Source of the DNA: Thermincola carboxydiphila
GTDB taxonomy: Bacteria > Bacillota > Thermincolia > Thermincolales > UBA2595
Assembly (NCBI GenBank): GCA_016841045.1
Contig: JAENZX010000002.1
Coordinates: 50,375-114,374 of the forward strand
Direction of reading: 5' to 3'
DNA: 64,000 nucleotides
A program made the translations under genes and the position numbers. Position 1 is the stretch's first letter. Each line of letters opens with the position of its first letter. Positions 53,133-62,976 of this stretch are shown here, piece after piece. The notes beneath the pieces were generated by a model. The model did not search any database. It worked only from the letters and a program-made list of their open reading frames with translations, and was not told the DNA's origin.

Positions 53133-53543
53133 GTGATTGAAAAATTGCTGTTTAGCAATACAATGAGCCTTATGGAACGGGGGCTTGATGCTTCAGCGCT
53201 GCGTAATGAAGTGATTGCTAATAATCTGGCTAATGTAGATACTCCTGGGTTTAAGAGATCCGATGTAGTTTTTGAGGAAGAGCTCAGGCGGGCTGTGGCC
53301 GGACAACAAAAGCTTCAGGGGCGTATGACTCATCCAAAGCACATTCCTATACCTCCCGGTAATCATGGTGTAATACCCAGAATAATAACAGAACGCGAAA
53401 CCAGTATCAGAAATGATGGCAATAACGTGGATATAGATCGTGAAATGGCACTGATGGCTAAAAACAGTATAATGTACGATGCCTTGACTCAAGCGCTTAA
53501 TGGCGATTTGCGTAAAATAAAAATGGCAATTGAAGGGAGATAA
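53133..53543 (+). CDS. flgB: Flagellar basal-body rod protein FlgB
   Basis: A 136-residue proximal rod subunit. NEVIANNLANVDTPGFKRSDV is the rod/hook family N-terminal motif (shown as seen, residues about 26-46). GTG 53133 fits the family N-terminus MIEKLLFSNTMS; GTG 53121 would add four residues. First gene of the flagellar operon. Confidence 0.94.
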   Translation: MIEKLLFSNTMSLMERGLDASALRNEVIANNLANVDTPGFKRSDVVFEEELRRAVAGQQKLQGRMTHPKHIPIPPGNHGVIPRIITERETSIRNDGNNVDIDREMALMAKNSIMYDALTQALNGDLRKIKMAIEGR

Positions 53544-53550
53544 GTAGAAA

Positions 53551-53994
53551 ATGCGTCTCTTTCATTCGATTGATGTAAGTGCGTCCGGTTTAACGGCGCA
53601 AAGGCTCCGAATGGATGCTGTTTCCGAAAATATTGCAAATGTCAATACCACCAGAACTGCTGGAGGAGGACCATACAGGAGGAAAGTGGTCGTATTCGAA
53701 TCCAGGGAACCTGAAAAGAATTTTATGGGTTTCCTCCAAAAATCACTGCAACAGCAGCAATTGGGTAACGGTGTGAGGGTTGTAAAAATTGACGAGGACA
53801 AAAGTCCCTTTAAGTTGGTGTATGACCCCAATCATCCGGATGCTGATGCCAGAGGTTATGTCAACATGCCTAATGTGAACATAGTATCTGAGATGGTTGA
53901 TATGATTTCCGCGACCCGTGCGTATGAAGCAAATGTCACGGCAGTTAAAGCTTCAAAGGATATAGCGCTTAAGGCTCTTGAAATTGGCAGATAG
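53551..53994 (+). CDS. flgC: Flagellar basal-body rod protein FlgC
   Basis: A 147-residue rod subunit with ASGLTAQRLRMDAVSENIAN at the start and YVNMPNVNIVSEMVDMISA near the C-terminus, both family hallmarks. It begins seven bases after flgB. Confidence 0.95.
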   Translation: MRLFHSIDVSASGLTAQRLRMDAVSENIANVNTTRTAGGGPYRRKVVVFESREPEKNFMGFLQKSLQQQQLGNGVRVVKIDEDKSPFKLVYDPNHPDADARGYVNMPNVNIVSEMVDMISATRAYEANVTAVKASKDIALKALEIGR

Positions 53995-54007
53995 GGGTGG
54001 GAAATAA

Positions 54008-54307
54008 ATGGATTTGCGGAATGTATCAGTTACAGGTATCCAGCCTCTTAAACAGGCTGCAGAAAATTCCCGGACTCCCGAAACTGAAACAAGTTTCAGT
54101 CAAATACTAAAGAGCGCTGTCGATGAAGTAAACTCACTTCAGCAGCAGTCATCGGAGATAAAAGAGAAGCTTATAACAGGTCAGGTTCAGGATTTACATC
54201 AGGTTATGATTGCTGCTGAAAAAGCCGGTTTGGCTTTCCAATTAACTGTACAGATAAGAAATAAAGTCGTTGAAGCATATCAGGAAATTATGAGAATGCA
54301 GGTATAA
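54008..54307 (+). CDS. fliE: Flagellar hook-basal body protein FliE
   Basis: A 99-residue protein joining the MS ring to the rod. FSQILKSAVDEVNSLQQQS and DLHQVMIAAEKAGLAFQL fit the family. ATG 54008 follows AGGGGTGG, 13 bases after flgC. Confidence 0.93.
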   Translation: MDLRNVSVTGIQPLKQAAENSRTPETETSFSQILKSAVDEVNSLQQQSSEIKEKLITGQVQDLHQVMIAAEKAGLAFQLTVQIRNKVVEAYQEIMRMQV

Positions 54308-54350
54308 TGAAATTGCTCCTTAATTGTACAGGATGGGGTGACTGGTCCGA

Positions 54351-55967
54351 ATGAAAGAATCTTTACTACAGTTGAAAACGCAAGCGGTCGAAATGTGGCA
54401 GAGAATGAGCAGGGTACAGAAAATAGTAATCGTTGGTTCGGCTGTCATTCTATTCGGAGTCCTTGTACTACTGACAAGAGGAGCATCCAAGCCTGACTAT
54501 GGTGTCTTGTTTACCATTAAAGATAACCAGGAAGCAGGTCGAATTGTAGAAAAACTTAAAGAAAAGAAGATTCAGCATCAGGTCGTTGAAAACGGTTCTG
54601 ATGGCGGAGTAACAATAATGGTTCCGACCAAAGATATTACTACTATGAGGTTGGAGCTGGCTTCAGAAAACATTCCCACCGGCGGGGTTGTCGGGTTTGA
54701 AAGTTTGGAAAACGCTTCGTTCGGGGAGACAGATACCGACCGGCGAACCAGATACCTTCGTGCACTTCAAGGCGAATTAACACGAACAATAGAAGGTATG
54801 GCAGAGGTTGACGCGGCCAGGGTTCATATCGTCCAGCCCGAACCTTCTCTTTTTATAGATGAACAAAAAAATGCTACAGCTGCAGTTGTTCTCAAACTTA
54901 AACCTTACAAAAGCCTCGAGGAGGGGCAAATAAGAGGCCTTATTAAACTTGTAACTAACAGTGTAGAGGGTTTGAAGTCAGAGAATGTCACAATAGTAGA
55001 TATGGCAGGAAACATCCTTTCTGAAGATTTGTCTGACGATGAAGAGACCAGGGGACGAAGACTGACAATAACTCAGCAGGAACTAAGAAAAGAGCTTCAA
55101 AAAGAAATTCAGCGCGACATCCAGACTATGATGGAAAAAATGTTTGGGATAGGTAAAGCGGTCGTCCGGGTTCAATTGTCTCTGGATTTCGATAAGATAC
55201 AACAAAAGAAACATGAGCTTGGAGAAAATGTTCCGGTTAGTACTCATAAAATAAGCGAGGAAAACAGGAGTACAGATAATGCAAATCCCACGGGTGTTCC
55301 GGGTACAGACAGTAATATACCGGGGTATGTAACCCAGGATGAAACCGCAACCAGTGAAAGTACACGGGATGAAGCAATTGTCAATTATGAAATTAGTACT
55401 TTTGATGAGGTACTGGAAAAAGCTCCTGGAAGTATTAAGAGGTTATCTGTGGCGGTTGTTGTAGATAAAGAACTGGATGCCAGAGTAAAAAAGGATGTTG
55501 AAGAACTGGTCAAATCCGCTACAGGATTCCAGGCAGATAGAGGCGACCAGATTTCTGTGGCAGGAATGCTCTTTAATACAGAGTACCAGGATCGTATAAA
55601 TAAGGAAATAGCTGATGCCCAAAAACGGAAGCAAATGATGATTTTTGGCGGCATTGCTCTTCTGGCCTTGCTTTTAATTGGTGGAATACTGACAAATGCA
55701 TTAATTAAGTGGCGTAAGAGAAGGGAAGCGGAACGGCAGCTTCAAGCCGAACTTGCAGCTGCTGTCGAAGATGAGTTATTAGTTACGCCTGTTCCGATAA
55801 ACGACATTGAGGAACTAATAGAGACTTCAGAGAATAATGAAGAAGTTGAAGAAGTTAATCCCGAGGAAGCTGAAAGTGAGCGGATTAAAGGCTACCTGGA
55901 GAAAGCTGCAAAGGAAAATCCCGGAGATGTTGCGCAACTGCTTAAGGCGTGGTTGGCAGAAGAATAG
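54351..55967 (+). CDS. fliF: Flagellar MS-ring protein FliF
   Basis: A 538-residue membrane ring protein with helices at about 24-43 and 427-447. Ring-building motifs include VPTKDITTMRLELASENIP, FGETDTDRRTRYLRALQGEL (in part) and ARVHIVQPEPSLF. The cytoplasmic C-terminus, which binds FliG, ends in KENPGDVAQLLKAWL. GGATGGGGTGA precedes ATG 54351. Confidence 0.96.
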   Translation: MKESLLQLKTQAVEMWQRMSRVQKIVIVGSAVILFGVLVLLTRGASKPDYGVLFTIKDNQEAGRIVEKLKEKKIQHQVVENGSDGGVTIMVPTKDITTMRLELASENIPTGGVVGFESLENASFGETDTDRRTRYLRALQGELTRTIEGMAEVDAARVHIVQPEPSLFIDEQKNATAAVVLKLKPYKSLEEGQIRGLIKLVTNSVEGLKSENVTIVDMAGNILSEDLSDDEETRGRRLTITQQELRKELQKEIQRDIQTMMEKMFGIGKAVVRVQLSLDFDKIQQKKHELGENVPVSTHKISEENRSTDNANPTGVPGTDSNIPGYVTQDETATSESTRDEAIVNYEISTFDEVLEKAPGSIKRLSVAVVVDKELDARVKKDVEELVKSATGFQADRGDQISVAGMLFNTEYQDRINKEIADAQKRKQMMIFGGIALLALLLIGGILTNALIKWRKRREAERQLQAELAAAVEDELLVTPVPINDIEELIETSENNEEVEEVNPEEAESERIKGYLEKAAKENPGDVAQLLKAWLAEE

Positions 55968-55978
55968 AGGTGAAACTA

Positions 55979-56983
55979 ATGGTCAGAGGCTTGACGGGAA
56001 AACAAAAAGCAGCCATACTACTTATTTCCCTGGGCCCGGAAGTTTCGGCGGAAATATTCAAGCATTTGAAGGATGATGAGATTGAGCAACTGACCCTTGA
56101 AATAGCGAATACCCGTACGGTTCGTAATGAAGACAGAGAAATGATTTTAAATGAGTTTCACGAGCTGCTTTTGGCCAAAGAATATATAGCTTCGGGTGGC
56201 ATTGATTATGCCAAGGAAATTCTTGAGAAGGCCCTTGGGACACAGAAGGCCCTTGACATAATTCAAAGATTGACAGCTACCCTTCAGGTTAAACCTTTTG
56301 ATTTTATAAGAAACACTGATCCCTCACAGCTATTAAACTTTATTCAGGCTGAACATCCTCAGACCATCGCCCTTATTATTGCATACCTGGAGCCAGACCA
56401 AGCAGCGGCGATTATTTCGGCTCTTCCGCCGGAACGTCAAGCTGATGTTGCCAGGAGAATTGCACTAATGGACCGTACTTCTCCAGAAGTAATCAGGGAG
56501 GTAGAACGTCTTTTGGAAAGAAAGTTGTCTACGGTTGTTTCCGAAGACTTTACCAGTGCAGGAGGGGTTCAGACTGTTGTCGACATCCTAAACAGGGCTG
56601 ATCGTACCACAGAAAAAACCATTATGGAAAGTCTTGAGATACAGGATCCTGAAATGGCTGAGGAGATAAAGAGGCGCATGTTTGTATTTGAGGATATCGT
56701 TGGAATTGACGACAGGGCTATTCAGCAGTTACTTCGGGAGGTTGACGGGAAGGATCTGGCCCTTGCTCTTAAAGGTACCAGTGAACAGGTGTCCACCAAA
56801 ATCAAGCGTAATCTTTCCAGGCGTGCAGTTGACATGCTTGACGAAGATATGGAATTTATGGGGCCTGTTCGTTTGCGTGATGTGGAGGAAGCTCAGCAAA
56901 GAATCGTTAATGTTATCAGGAAGCTTGAAGAAGCAGGGGAAATTGTTGTTGCCCGTGGTGGAGGGGATGAGATAATTGTCTAA
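55979..56983 (+). CDS. fliG: Flagellar motor switch protein FliG
   Basis: A 334-residue rotor protein. LTGKQKAAILLISLGPEVSA begins the FliF-binding domain, EHPQTIALIIAYL is the middle-domain EHPQ motif, and the C-terminal domain has charged residues (DDRAIQQLLREVDGKDLALAL) that interact with the stator. ATG 55979 follows AGAGGTGA; the frame from 55949 overlaps fliF and is rejected. The start is 11 bases after fliF. Confidence 0.96.
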   Translation: MVRGLTGKQKAAILLISLGPEVSAEIFKHLKDDEIEQLTLEIANTRTVRNEDREMILNEFHELLLAKEYIASGGIDYAKEILEKALGTQKALDIIQRLTATLQVKPFDFIRNTDPSQLLNFIQAEHPQTIALIIAYLEPDQAAAIISALPPERQADVARRIALMDRTSPEVIREVERLLERKLSTVVSEDFTSAGGVQTVVDILNRADRTTEKTIMESLEIQDPEMAEEIKRRMFVFEDIVGIDDRAIQQLLREVDGKDLALALKGTSEQVSTKIKRNLSRRAVDMLDEDMEFMGPVRLRDVEEAQQRIVNVIRKLEEAGEIVVARGGGDEIIV

Positions 56984-57866
56984 AGTCATTAAATCCTCCT
57001 CTGTTTACATAAAGTCTCCAAAGCTTATTACCCATTATGAACCTGAGGTTGGGTTAGAGATTTCTTTGGAGGATGATAGTTGTGAAACTCAGAGCAGTGG
57101 TGAACCCCAGTTTTCTGGCGAAACATCTGAGGAACCCTCTGGAGAAGTTACCGGAGAACTTTTCATCGAAGATGATGGCACTGTAGAAGATGTAGTAGAT
57201 TTAGAAACTGTAAGGGAACAGGCGGCAGAAATCCTTCAAGAAACGGAAGAGATGGTTAGGGAACTCTTGGAGACAGCAAGTCAGGAGGCCCGGAAAATTA
57301 TTCAAAAAGCTAATGAAGAAGCTGATGCAATAATAAGTTCGGGACACGAACAGGTTAAGGAAGTTCACGAGACTGCCTTCAACAATGGAAAAGAAGAAGG
57401 CTATCAATATGGATTGAAAATGGCTGAGGACGAATCAAGAGCTAAAATTCTTGAAGCTGAAAAATTAGTGGAACAAGCCAAACAGGAGCGCCAAGAAATA
57501 ATAGAAGGCTCAGAAAATGAAATTCTTCAGTTAGCCATGGCAGTAGCTCGCAAGGTGGTGGGCGAGGAAATAACCTTAAACTCAGAGTGTGTAGTTGATA
57601 TTGTAAAAAAGGCCATCCAGAAAGCTACGGACAGACAGGAACTCACTGTTAGGGTTAATCCGGAAAATCTTGATGTTACCCTTAATGCCGAAGAACAAAT
57701 AAACAAATCTGCAGCAGGTATACGAAAACTGAGAGTTACAGCCGACCCTGCCGTGTCCTGTGGGGGATGTGTTGTGGAAACCTCAAATGAGACTGTTGAT
57801 GCACGCATAGAAAGGCAGCTTGACGAAATAGAACAGGTTTTAATGGAAGTGGGTCCCAATGATTAA
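56976..57866 (+). CDS. fliH: Flagellar assembly protein FliH
   Basis: A 296-residue regulator of the export ATPase FliI. Acidic N-terminal region (to about 70), long coiled coil (about 75-190) and a C-terminal domain with LQLAMAVARKVVGEEI and LTVRVNPENLDV, typical of FliH/YscL. TTG 56976 overlaps fliG by eight bases, implying coupling. Confidence 0.9.
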   Translation: MSKVIKSSSVYIKSPKLITHYEPEVGLEISLEDDSCETQSSGEPQFSGETSEEPSGEVTGELFIEDDGTVEDVVDLETVREQAAEILQETEEMVRELLETASQEARKIIQKANEEADAIISSGHEQVKEVHETAFNNGKEEGYQYGLKMAEDESRAKILEAEKLVEQAKQERQEIIEGSENEILQLAMAVARKVVGEEITLNSECVVDIVKKAIQKATDRQELTVRVNPENLDVTLNAEEQINKSAAGIRKLRVTADPAVSCGGCVVETSNETVDARIERQLDEIEQVLMEVGPND

Positions 57867-59181
57867 ATTGGATAAATATTTTGCCGCTATCGAAAAGGCA
57901 GAGCCGATAACAACCAATGGCAAGGTTACTCAGGTAATAGGCCTTATTATTGAATCTCTTGGGCCAGGAGCTAATCTTGGAGAACTCTGTTACGTATTTC
58001 CCAAAACTGGGCCGGGTAAAATTCGTGCTGAAGTAGTAGGTTTTAAAGAGAATAAAATTTTATTAATGCCACTTGGAGAGTTGGGTGGAATTGGCCCCGG
58101 TTGTGAAGTGGTAGCAACAGGAGAAAGTTTTAGGATTGGAGTAGGGCCAAAACTTCTTGGCAGAATTCTTGATGGGTTGGGAAACCCTCTTGATGGTATA
58201 GGACCGGTGGAAGCAACTGCCGAGTATCCTGTCGATGCACAACCACCAAATCCGATGGCAAGAAAAAGAATTTGTGAACCGCTTTCAGTTGGGGTCAAGG
58301 CAATTGACGGTATATTAACCTGTGGAAAAGGTCAAAGAATAGGAATCTTCGCCGGCAGCGGCGTTGGGAAAAGTACACTGCTTGGGATGGTCGCCCGGAA
58401 CACCTCTGCTGATGTTAATGTTATCGCTCTTATTGGTGAGCGGGGGAGGGAAGTACGGGATTTTATAGAAAAGGACCTGGGGCCCGAAGGCTTAAAGAAA
58501 TCAGTTGTCATCGCAGCTACATCGGATCAGCCGGCATTGGTACGACTAAAAGGAGCCCTTGTGGCTACTACCGTAGCTGAGTATTTCAGGGATCTTGGGT
58601 TAAATGTAATGCTAATGATGGACTCGGTTACAAGATTTGCCATGTCACAGAGAGAAGTTGGACTTGCTGTTGGGGAACCTCCGGCAACCCGTGGTTATAC
58701 TCCTTCGGTATTCGCACTGCTGCCAAAACTTCTCGAGAGGTCTGGGACGTCACAGGATGGAACCATTACCGGCTTATATACTGTGCTGGTGGACGGGGAT
58801 GATCATAACGAACCGGTTGCTGATGCAGTAAGGGGTATTCTTGACGGACATATAGTTCTGAGTAGGGATATTGCCATGCAGAATCACTATCCTGCTATTG
58901 ACGTACTGGCAAGTGTAAGCAGGGTCATGAATGATATTGTGGAAAAAGAGCACAAGGCTGCAGCTGGAGAACTGAGAACTATTCTAGCAACCTACAGGGA
59001 TGCCAAAGATCTTATAGATATTGGAGCCTATGTAGAGGGAAGTAACCCTAAAATAGATTATGCCTTATCAAAAATTGATGTTGTTAACAGCTTTCTGAAA
59101 CAGGGAGTAGATGAGAGCATCACACTCACCGATTCTGTGGACATTTTAAAAACTACTGCTTCCCGTGATACATCTCTATAA
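57859..59181 (+). CDS. fliI: Flagellar protein export ATPase FliI
   Basis: A 440-residue F1-beta-like ATPase of the flagellar type III export system. Walker A GSGVGKSTLLGMVAR, IGERGREVRDFIE, and MMDSVTRFAMSQREVGLA are clear. ATG 57859 overlaps fliH by eight bases. Confidence 0.97.
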   Translation: MIKLDKYFAAIEKAEPITTNGKVTQVIGLIIESLGPGANLGELCYVFPKTGPGKIRAEVVGFKENKILLMPLGELGGIGPGCEVVATGESFRIGVGPKLLGRILDGLGNPLDGIGPVEATAEYPVDAQPPNPMARKRICEPLSVGVKAIDGILTCGKGQRIGIFAGSGVGKSTLLGMVARNTSADVNVIALIGERGREVRDFIEKDLGPEGLKKSVVIAATSDQPALVRLKGALVATTVAEYFRDLGLNVMLMMDSVTRFAMSQREVGLAVGEPPATRGYTPSVFALLPKLLERSGTSQDGTITGLYTVLVDGDDHNEPVADAVRGILDGHIVLSRDIAMQNHYPAIDVLASVSRVMNDIVEKEHKAAAGELRTILATYRDAKDLIDIGAYVEGSNPKIDYALSKIDVVNSFLKQGVDESITLTDSVDILKTTASRDTSL

Positions 59182-59192
59182 AAAGGGGCTGA

Positions 59193-59651
59193 CTGAACAT
59201 CAAAACGTTTGTTTTTAAATTGGAATCTGCTCTTAATTTAAAGCTAAGGGAAGAAGATATCCTGAAAGAGGAGCTTCGTACGGCCACAGAAGTGCACATG
59301 GAACAGGCTGCTATACTTTCAGGATTAGAAAATCGCCTCAATGAAATATACGCCTCTTTGAGAGAAATTGAGACGGGGTCTCTGGATATTATCCGGACAA
59401 GATATTGTAGCGGATATGTTCCATTAATGATAGACCGAATCAGGGAACAGGAAGAGTTGACTGAGGCCTCTCGCATTGAGATGGAACAGGTTAGAGACAA
59501 GCTTATTAGAACCATCACAGAAAGGAAAGTAATGGAAAAGCTTAAGGGCAGGCAGTACAGAGAATACCTTCAGGAGTGCCTAAGGCAGGAACAAAAAGAA
59601 ATTGATGAAATGGCTGTAGCAAGATTTATGCACCAAGATTCGGCCGTGTAG
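59193..59651 (+). CDS. fliJ: Flagellar export chaperone FliJ, non-standard start
   Basis: A coiled-coil protein of about 150 residues that links export ATPase and gate. The family N-terminus (KTFVFKLESALNLK) begins before the first standard start in frame (TTG 59220). Upstream, in frame and after the stop at 59190-59192, the only usable codons are CTG 59193 and ATC 59199; AAAAGGGG at 59181-59188 suits either. I give CTG 59193. Gene position between fliI and the MotE-like gene confirms the call. Confidence 0.85.
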   Translation: MNIKTFVFKLESALNLKLREEDILKEELRTATEVHMEQAAILSGLENRLNEIYASLREIETGSLDIIRTRYCSGYVPLMIDRIREQEELTEASRIEMEQVRDKLIRTITERKVMEKLKGRQYREYLQECLRQEQKEIDEMAVARFMHQDSAV

Positions 59652-59665
59652 CAGGGGGCGAAAAG

Positions 59666-60310
59666 ATGCGGTTAACCCGGGGTATCTCGATTACACTGGT
59701 AGTTATTCTTTTTTTGGGGATTGCAGGCGGTATATTATGGCTGCTGGATTTTTTAGCAGTCATAAATTTAAGTAAAACCCTGGGGAAGATACCTGTTGTA
59801 AGTAAATTTGTCTACCAGTCGGACAATCAGGCAGAAAGAATCAAGAAACCGCTGATAATTGAAAAGACAGCGGCGGAAAAAGAAAATGAAAAGCTTAAAC
59901 AAGAAAATAATGAACTTGTAACAGCTAATCAGAAACTTATAGCAGAAAATAAAAAACTTGCCAGTGAAATCGAACAGGTAAAAAGGGAAAAAAGTTCACT
60001 AACAAAACAGATGGAAGTGTTAAAAAAAGAAAAACAGAATTTAATTGCCGAACGGGACGCCCTCAATATGACCCTTGATTCTATGCAGGAAAGCCAAACA
60101 ACGGATGAAACTCAAGAACTGGGTTATCAAAAGCTGGGCAAGATTTACGCAGAAATGAAACCTAAGGATGCAGTAAAAATTATGGAAAATCTATCTGATG
60201 AAGTGGTTATAGGCATTCTGCTTCAGCTTGAGGATGACCAGGTAGCTAAAATACTAAGTGAAATGAATCCGGAAAAGGCAGCTGTTTTAGTGGATAGTAT
60301 GAAAAACTGA
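59666..60310 (+). CDS. MotE-like (YlxF) flagellar protein
   Basis: A 214-residue protein with one N-terminal membrane helix (about 8-30), a coiled coil (about 72-135) and a C-terminal MgtE-N-like repeat domain (YAEMKPKDAVKIMENL, LSEMNPEKAAVLVDSM). This layout is that of MotE/YlxF, a chaperone for the stator or motor in this operon position. GGGGGCGAAAAG precedes ATG 59666. Confidence 0.85.
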   Translation: MRLTRGISITLVVILFLGIAGGILWLLDFLAVINLSKTLGKIPVVSKFVYQSDNQAERIKKPLIIEKTAAEKENEKLKQENNELVTANQKLIAENKKLASEIEQVKREKSSLTKQMEVLKKEKQNLIAERDALNMTLDSMQESQTTDETQELGYQKLGKIYAEMKPKDAVKIMENLSDEVVIGILLQLEDDQVAKILSEMNPEKAAVLVDSMKN

Positions 60311-60330
60311 GATTACATAAGATTCTTGAA

Positions 60331-60355
60331 AGGAGGTGAGATGACAGTTTTGTAG
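60331..60355 (+). promoter_or_regulatory. Duplicated ribosome site with a four-codon leader ORF before fliK
   Basis: AAAGGAGGTGAG directly precedes ATG 60341, which opens a tiny frame M-T-V-L-stop (60341-60355). A second AAAGGAGGTGA (60361-60371) then serves fliK at GTG 60376. This may be a translational leader that adjusts fliK expression, or only a duplicated site. Confidence 0.4.
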
Positions 60356-60375
60356 GGGTGAAAGGAGGTGAAAAA

Positions 60376-61842
60376 GTGAATATAGCACAAATGGAAATAT
60401 TTCCAATGAAGCGGCTGGAGGGAAAAAAGTCGTCTAAAAACTTGTCAGGAATTTCCGAACAGAGTGCAAGGCAGGATAGACTTAAGAAAAGGGATTTTTC
60501 TAAAGTGTTTGGGAATGCCCTTGACAAGACTGAAGTTCGAAAACCTGGGGACTCCAAATCCAGACCCTCTAATTCCAAGGATTCTTTACCCAAGGCCTCG
60601 TCACAGGAAAATGGAAGAGATATGCTAACGCAAACGGTTAAAGGACTTGAGGATTCCCAACAGAAAACTGACAAGGCCAACGCTGATGTCAAGGAAAGTG
60701 ATGCAACAAATCCTATTCTGCTTCAGCAGATAGCAGAACTGTTAAAATTGTTTGGGATACCTGTAGATGAAAAAGTATTAGTTGAAAATGGCGGTTTAGT
60801 CCAGGAAACCACTAAACAGCAGGCGCAGGCAGGATCAATTCCACAGGAACAGATTGCGGGAGAAGCCGTTTCAAGGTTAATTAAAATGCTCGAACAGTTG
60901 ACCGCCAATGGCAAAAATATTAAGGGGAATGCTTTTATAGAGGAGCTAAAAGGCTTGACTGAACCTCAATTAAACGGATTAAGCTCCTTGCAGGATGAAA
61001 AGTTTCTGGCAAAGCTGATTAATGTTCTGGAGAAGTATCTCGGTGAAGATTTCCCTAAGACATCCCCCTCTCAGACATCCGGGCATGTTCCGACAGCAGA
61101 ATCTAAGAGCCTGCTTCCGGTAAATGAATCCGTTTCTGATAGCTTGACAGGGGAAGGGGGTTTTGAGCAAGGAACGTCTGCAAATAATCAAAATTTGCAT
61201 ACGCAGGGTAAATCTATTGACATGAACATGAAAGGCTTTGAAAGCCTTGGACGTGAAGCTGCACAGAATGGAAACAAGGGCCCGACACTTAACCAGTTGG
61301 ATACAATCAACCCGCACAATATACCAACGGCTGTATCAGGGAATGTTTTCAATGCAGTTGCAGAAGCCATGGGTAGTGAACAGCCGAACTCGGTCTATAA
61401 ATTGACCCAGGATATATTTGGCCAGATTGCACAAAAGGCCAAAGTGATTACTTTACCTGGCGGAGCAGAGATGCAGATAGAGTTGAAACCAGATTTCCTC
61501 GGCAGGCTTAACATGATCATTAGCTCGGAGAATGGTACTGTTACAGCAAGGTTTAGCGCTGAGTCCCATGCTGTAAAGGCTATAATTGAAGCAAACCTTA
61601 ATAGTTTAAAGGATACTCTAAACCAACAGGGGATAAAGGTAGACCAGCTAGTCGTTGATGTTGGGACACATAACCATCAGCCGGGATTTGAGCAAAGACA
61701 AAGCATGTATAAAGGACATAACAGCGGCAAAAACAACCGGGACTTAGTTAGTACCGAAGAAGTTGAACGGCTGTTTACAACCGAAAATCAAAAAGGGTCT
61801 TTGAAAGGGTATTATGGCAGCAGTATTGAATTTACCGCATAG
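60376..61842 (+). CDS. fliK: Flagellar hook-length control protein FliK
   Basis: A 488-residue protein with a low-complexity, Gln/Ser-rich ruler region and the conserved C-terminal FliK domain (about 345-440): LPGGAEMQIELKPDFLGRLN, ARFSAESHAVKAIIEANL and LKDTLNQQGIKVDQLVVDVG. It measures hook length and switches export specificity. GTG 60376 has a full AAAGGAGGTG; the frame from 60358 lacks one. Confidence 0.92.
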   Translation: MNIAQMEIFPMKRLEGKKSSKNLSGISEQSARQDRLKKRDFSKVFGNALDKTEVRKPGDSKSRPSNSKDSLPKASSQENGRDMLTQTVKGLEDSQQKTDKANADVKESDATNPILLQQIAELLKLFGIPVDEKVLVENGGLVQETTKQQAQAGSIPQEQIAGEAVSRLIKMLEQLTANGKNIKGNAFIEELKGLTEPQLNGLSSLQDEKFLAKLINVLEKYLGEDFPKTSPSQTSGHVPTAESKSLLPVNESVSDSLTGEGGFEQGTSANNQNLHTQGKSIDMNMKGFESLGREAAQNGNKGPTLNQLDTINPHNIPTAVSGNVFNAVAEAMGSEQPNSVYKLTQDIFGQIAQKAKVITLPGGAEMQIELKPDFLGRLNMIISSENGTVTARFSAESHAVKAIIEANLNSLKDTLNQQGIKVDQLVVDVGTHNHQPGFEQRQSMYKGHNSGKNNRDLVSTEEVERLFTTENQKGSLKGYYGSSIEFTA

Positions 61843-61853
61843 GAGGTGATTGA

Positions 61854-62516
61854 GTGTCAACAGTAAACGCAGTAGCAGGGTCAAGTCAACAAGCGGCATC
61901 AGATGCGGTTAAGAAGATTCTTGGTAAAGATGATTTTCTCAAGCTTCTGATAACCCAGCTGAAATACCAGGATCCTATGGAACCTACAGATAATAAAGAG
62001 TTTATAGCACAGATGGCTCAGTTCAGCTCCCTTGAACAGATGTCGAACATGAGCAAAGGTTTTGAGAAGCTGGCTGCTATGCAGGAATCAACCCTTAGGG
62101 AAATAAGTGTGGGACAGGCAGTGAATATGATAGGCCGGACTGTAACCGCTGTTTTGCCGGTTGATACAGTGACCGGAAAGCTCACAGCAGACACAGGTCT
62201 ATATCATGGCCCACAGACAGGTGCAGCATTGATTAAGCTTCTTTCCAAAGAAACAGAAGTGACAGTTTTGGAACAGGAAGGACAGACAATGAAGGTCATG
62301 CTGACTGATGGAACAACTGGCTACATAGACCAGGCATATCTGAAACTTGACGATAATCCTACAGTAGTTGGTGTTGCTACAGGGATGAAAGTTGTCAATG
62401 GAGTTCCTTATGTTGTAGTAAATGGTAAAACGATTCCACTGAGCTTAATTGAACAGGTTAGTCAGACGGAAGCAAATTCGGAACAAGCAGAGGGAGGTAC
62501 TGGTGACAATGGTTGA
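61854..62516 (+). CDS. flgD: Flagellar hook capping protein FlgD
   Basis: A 220-residue scaffold for hook assembly. [20 protein letters not shown] and [11 protein letters not shown] are diagnostic. The C-terminal half, including an SH3-like [20 protein letters not shown] segment, replaces the usual FlgD Ig domain, as in several clostridia. GTG 61854 follows TAGGAGGTGATT. Confidence 0.93.
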   Translation: MSTVNAVAGSSQQAASDAVKKILGKDDFLKLLITQLKYQDPMEPTDNKEFIAQMAQFSSLEQMSNMSKGFEKLAAMQESTLREISVGQAVNMIGRTVTAVLPVDTVTGKLTADTGLYHGPQTGAALIKLLSKETEVTVLEQEGQTMKVMLTDGTTGYIDQAYLKLDDNPTVVGVATGMKVVNGVPYVVVNGKTIPLSLIEQVSQTEANSEQAEGGTGDNG

Positions 62517-62892
62517 TAAAATTTTCTATCCACAGCCAATCATACCTGTAGGACCTTCCACAGGAAACAAAACCCAGAAGTCACAGCAGCCGGCGTCTGT
62601 ACCATTTAGAGACATACTGGAAAAACAGATTACTCCCGGTGGAATTAAGTTCTCTGCACATGCCCAGGCTAGACTTGCTTCAAGAAATATTCAGCTATCA
62701 TCAGCAGAACTGGCCAAAATAGGGAATGCCGTAGAGCGTGCCGCTCAAAAAGGTGCTAAAGAATCCCTCATAATGATGGATAAAGTTGCTTTCGTTGTAA
62801 GTGTGAAAAATAAGACTGTAGTAACAGCTGTTGATGATGCCAGTATGAAGGAACATGTCTTTACCAACATTGACAGTGCAGTAATTATTTAG
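62503..62892 (+). CDS. Flagellar operon protein, TIGR02530 type
   Basis: About 129 residues from GTG 62503 (GGGAGG five bases upstream); ATG 62509 is the alternative. [17 protein letters not shown] and [20 protein letters not shown] match the small conserved protein found between flgD and flgE in Firmicutes. The exact function is unknown; it may help hook assembly. Overlaps flgD by 14 bases. Confidence 0.85.
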   Translation: MTMVDKIFYPQPIIPVGPSTGNKTQKSQQPASVPFRDILEKQITPGGIKFSAHAQARLASRNIQLSSAELAKIGNAVERAAQKGAKESLIMMDKVAFVVSVKNKTVVTAVDDASMKEHVFTNIDSAVII

Positions 62893-62976
62893 GGCTGGAC
62901 CTCTATGAGGAAGCCCCTCAGCCGTGGAATGACAGACACGGACTAAAGACAATAAAATATTGGAGGTCGATTTATT

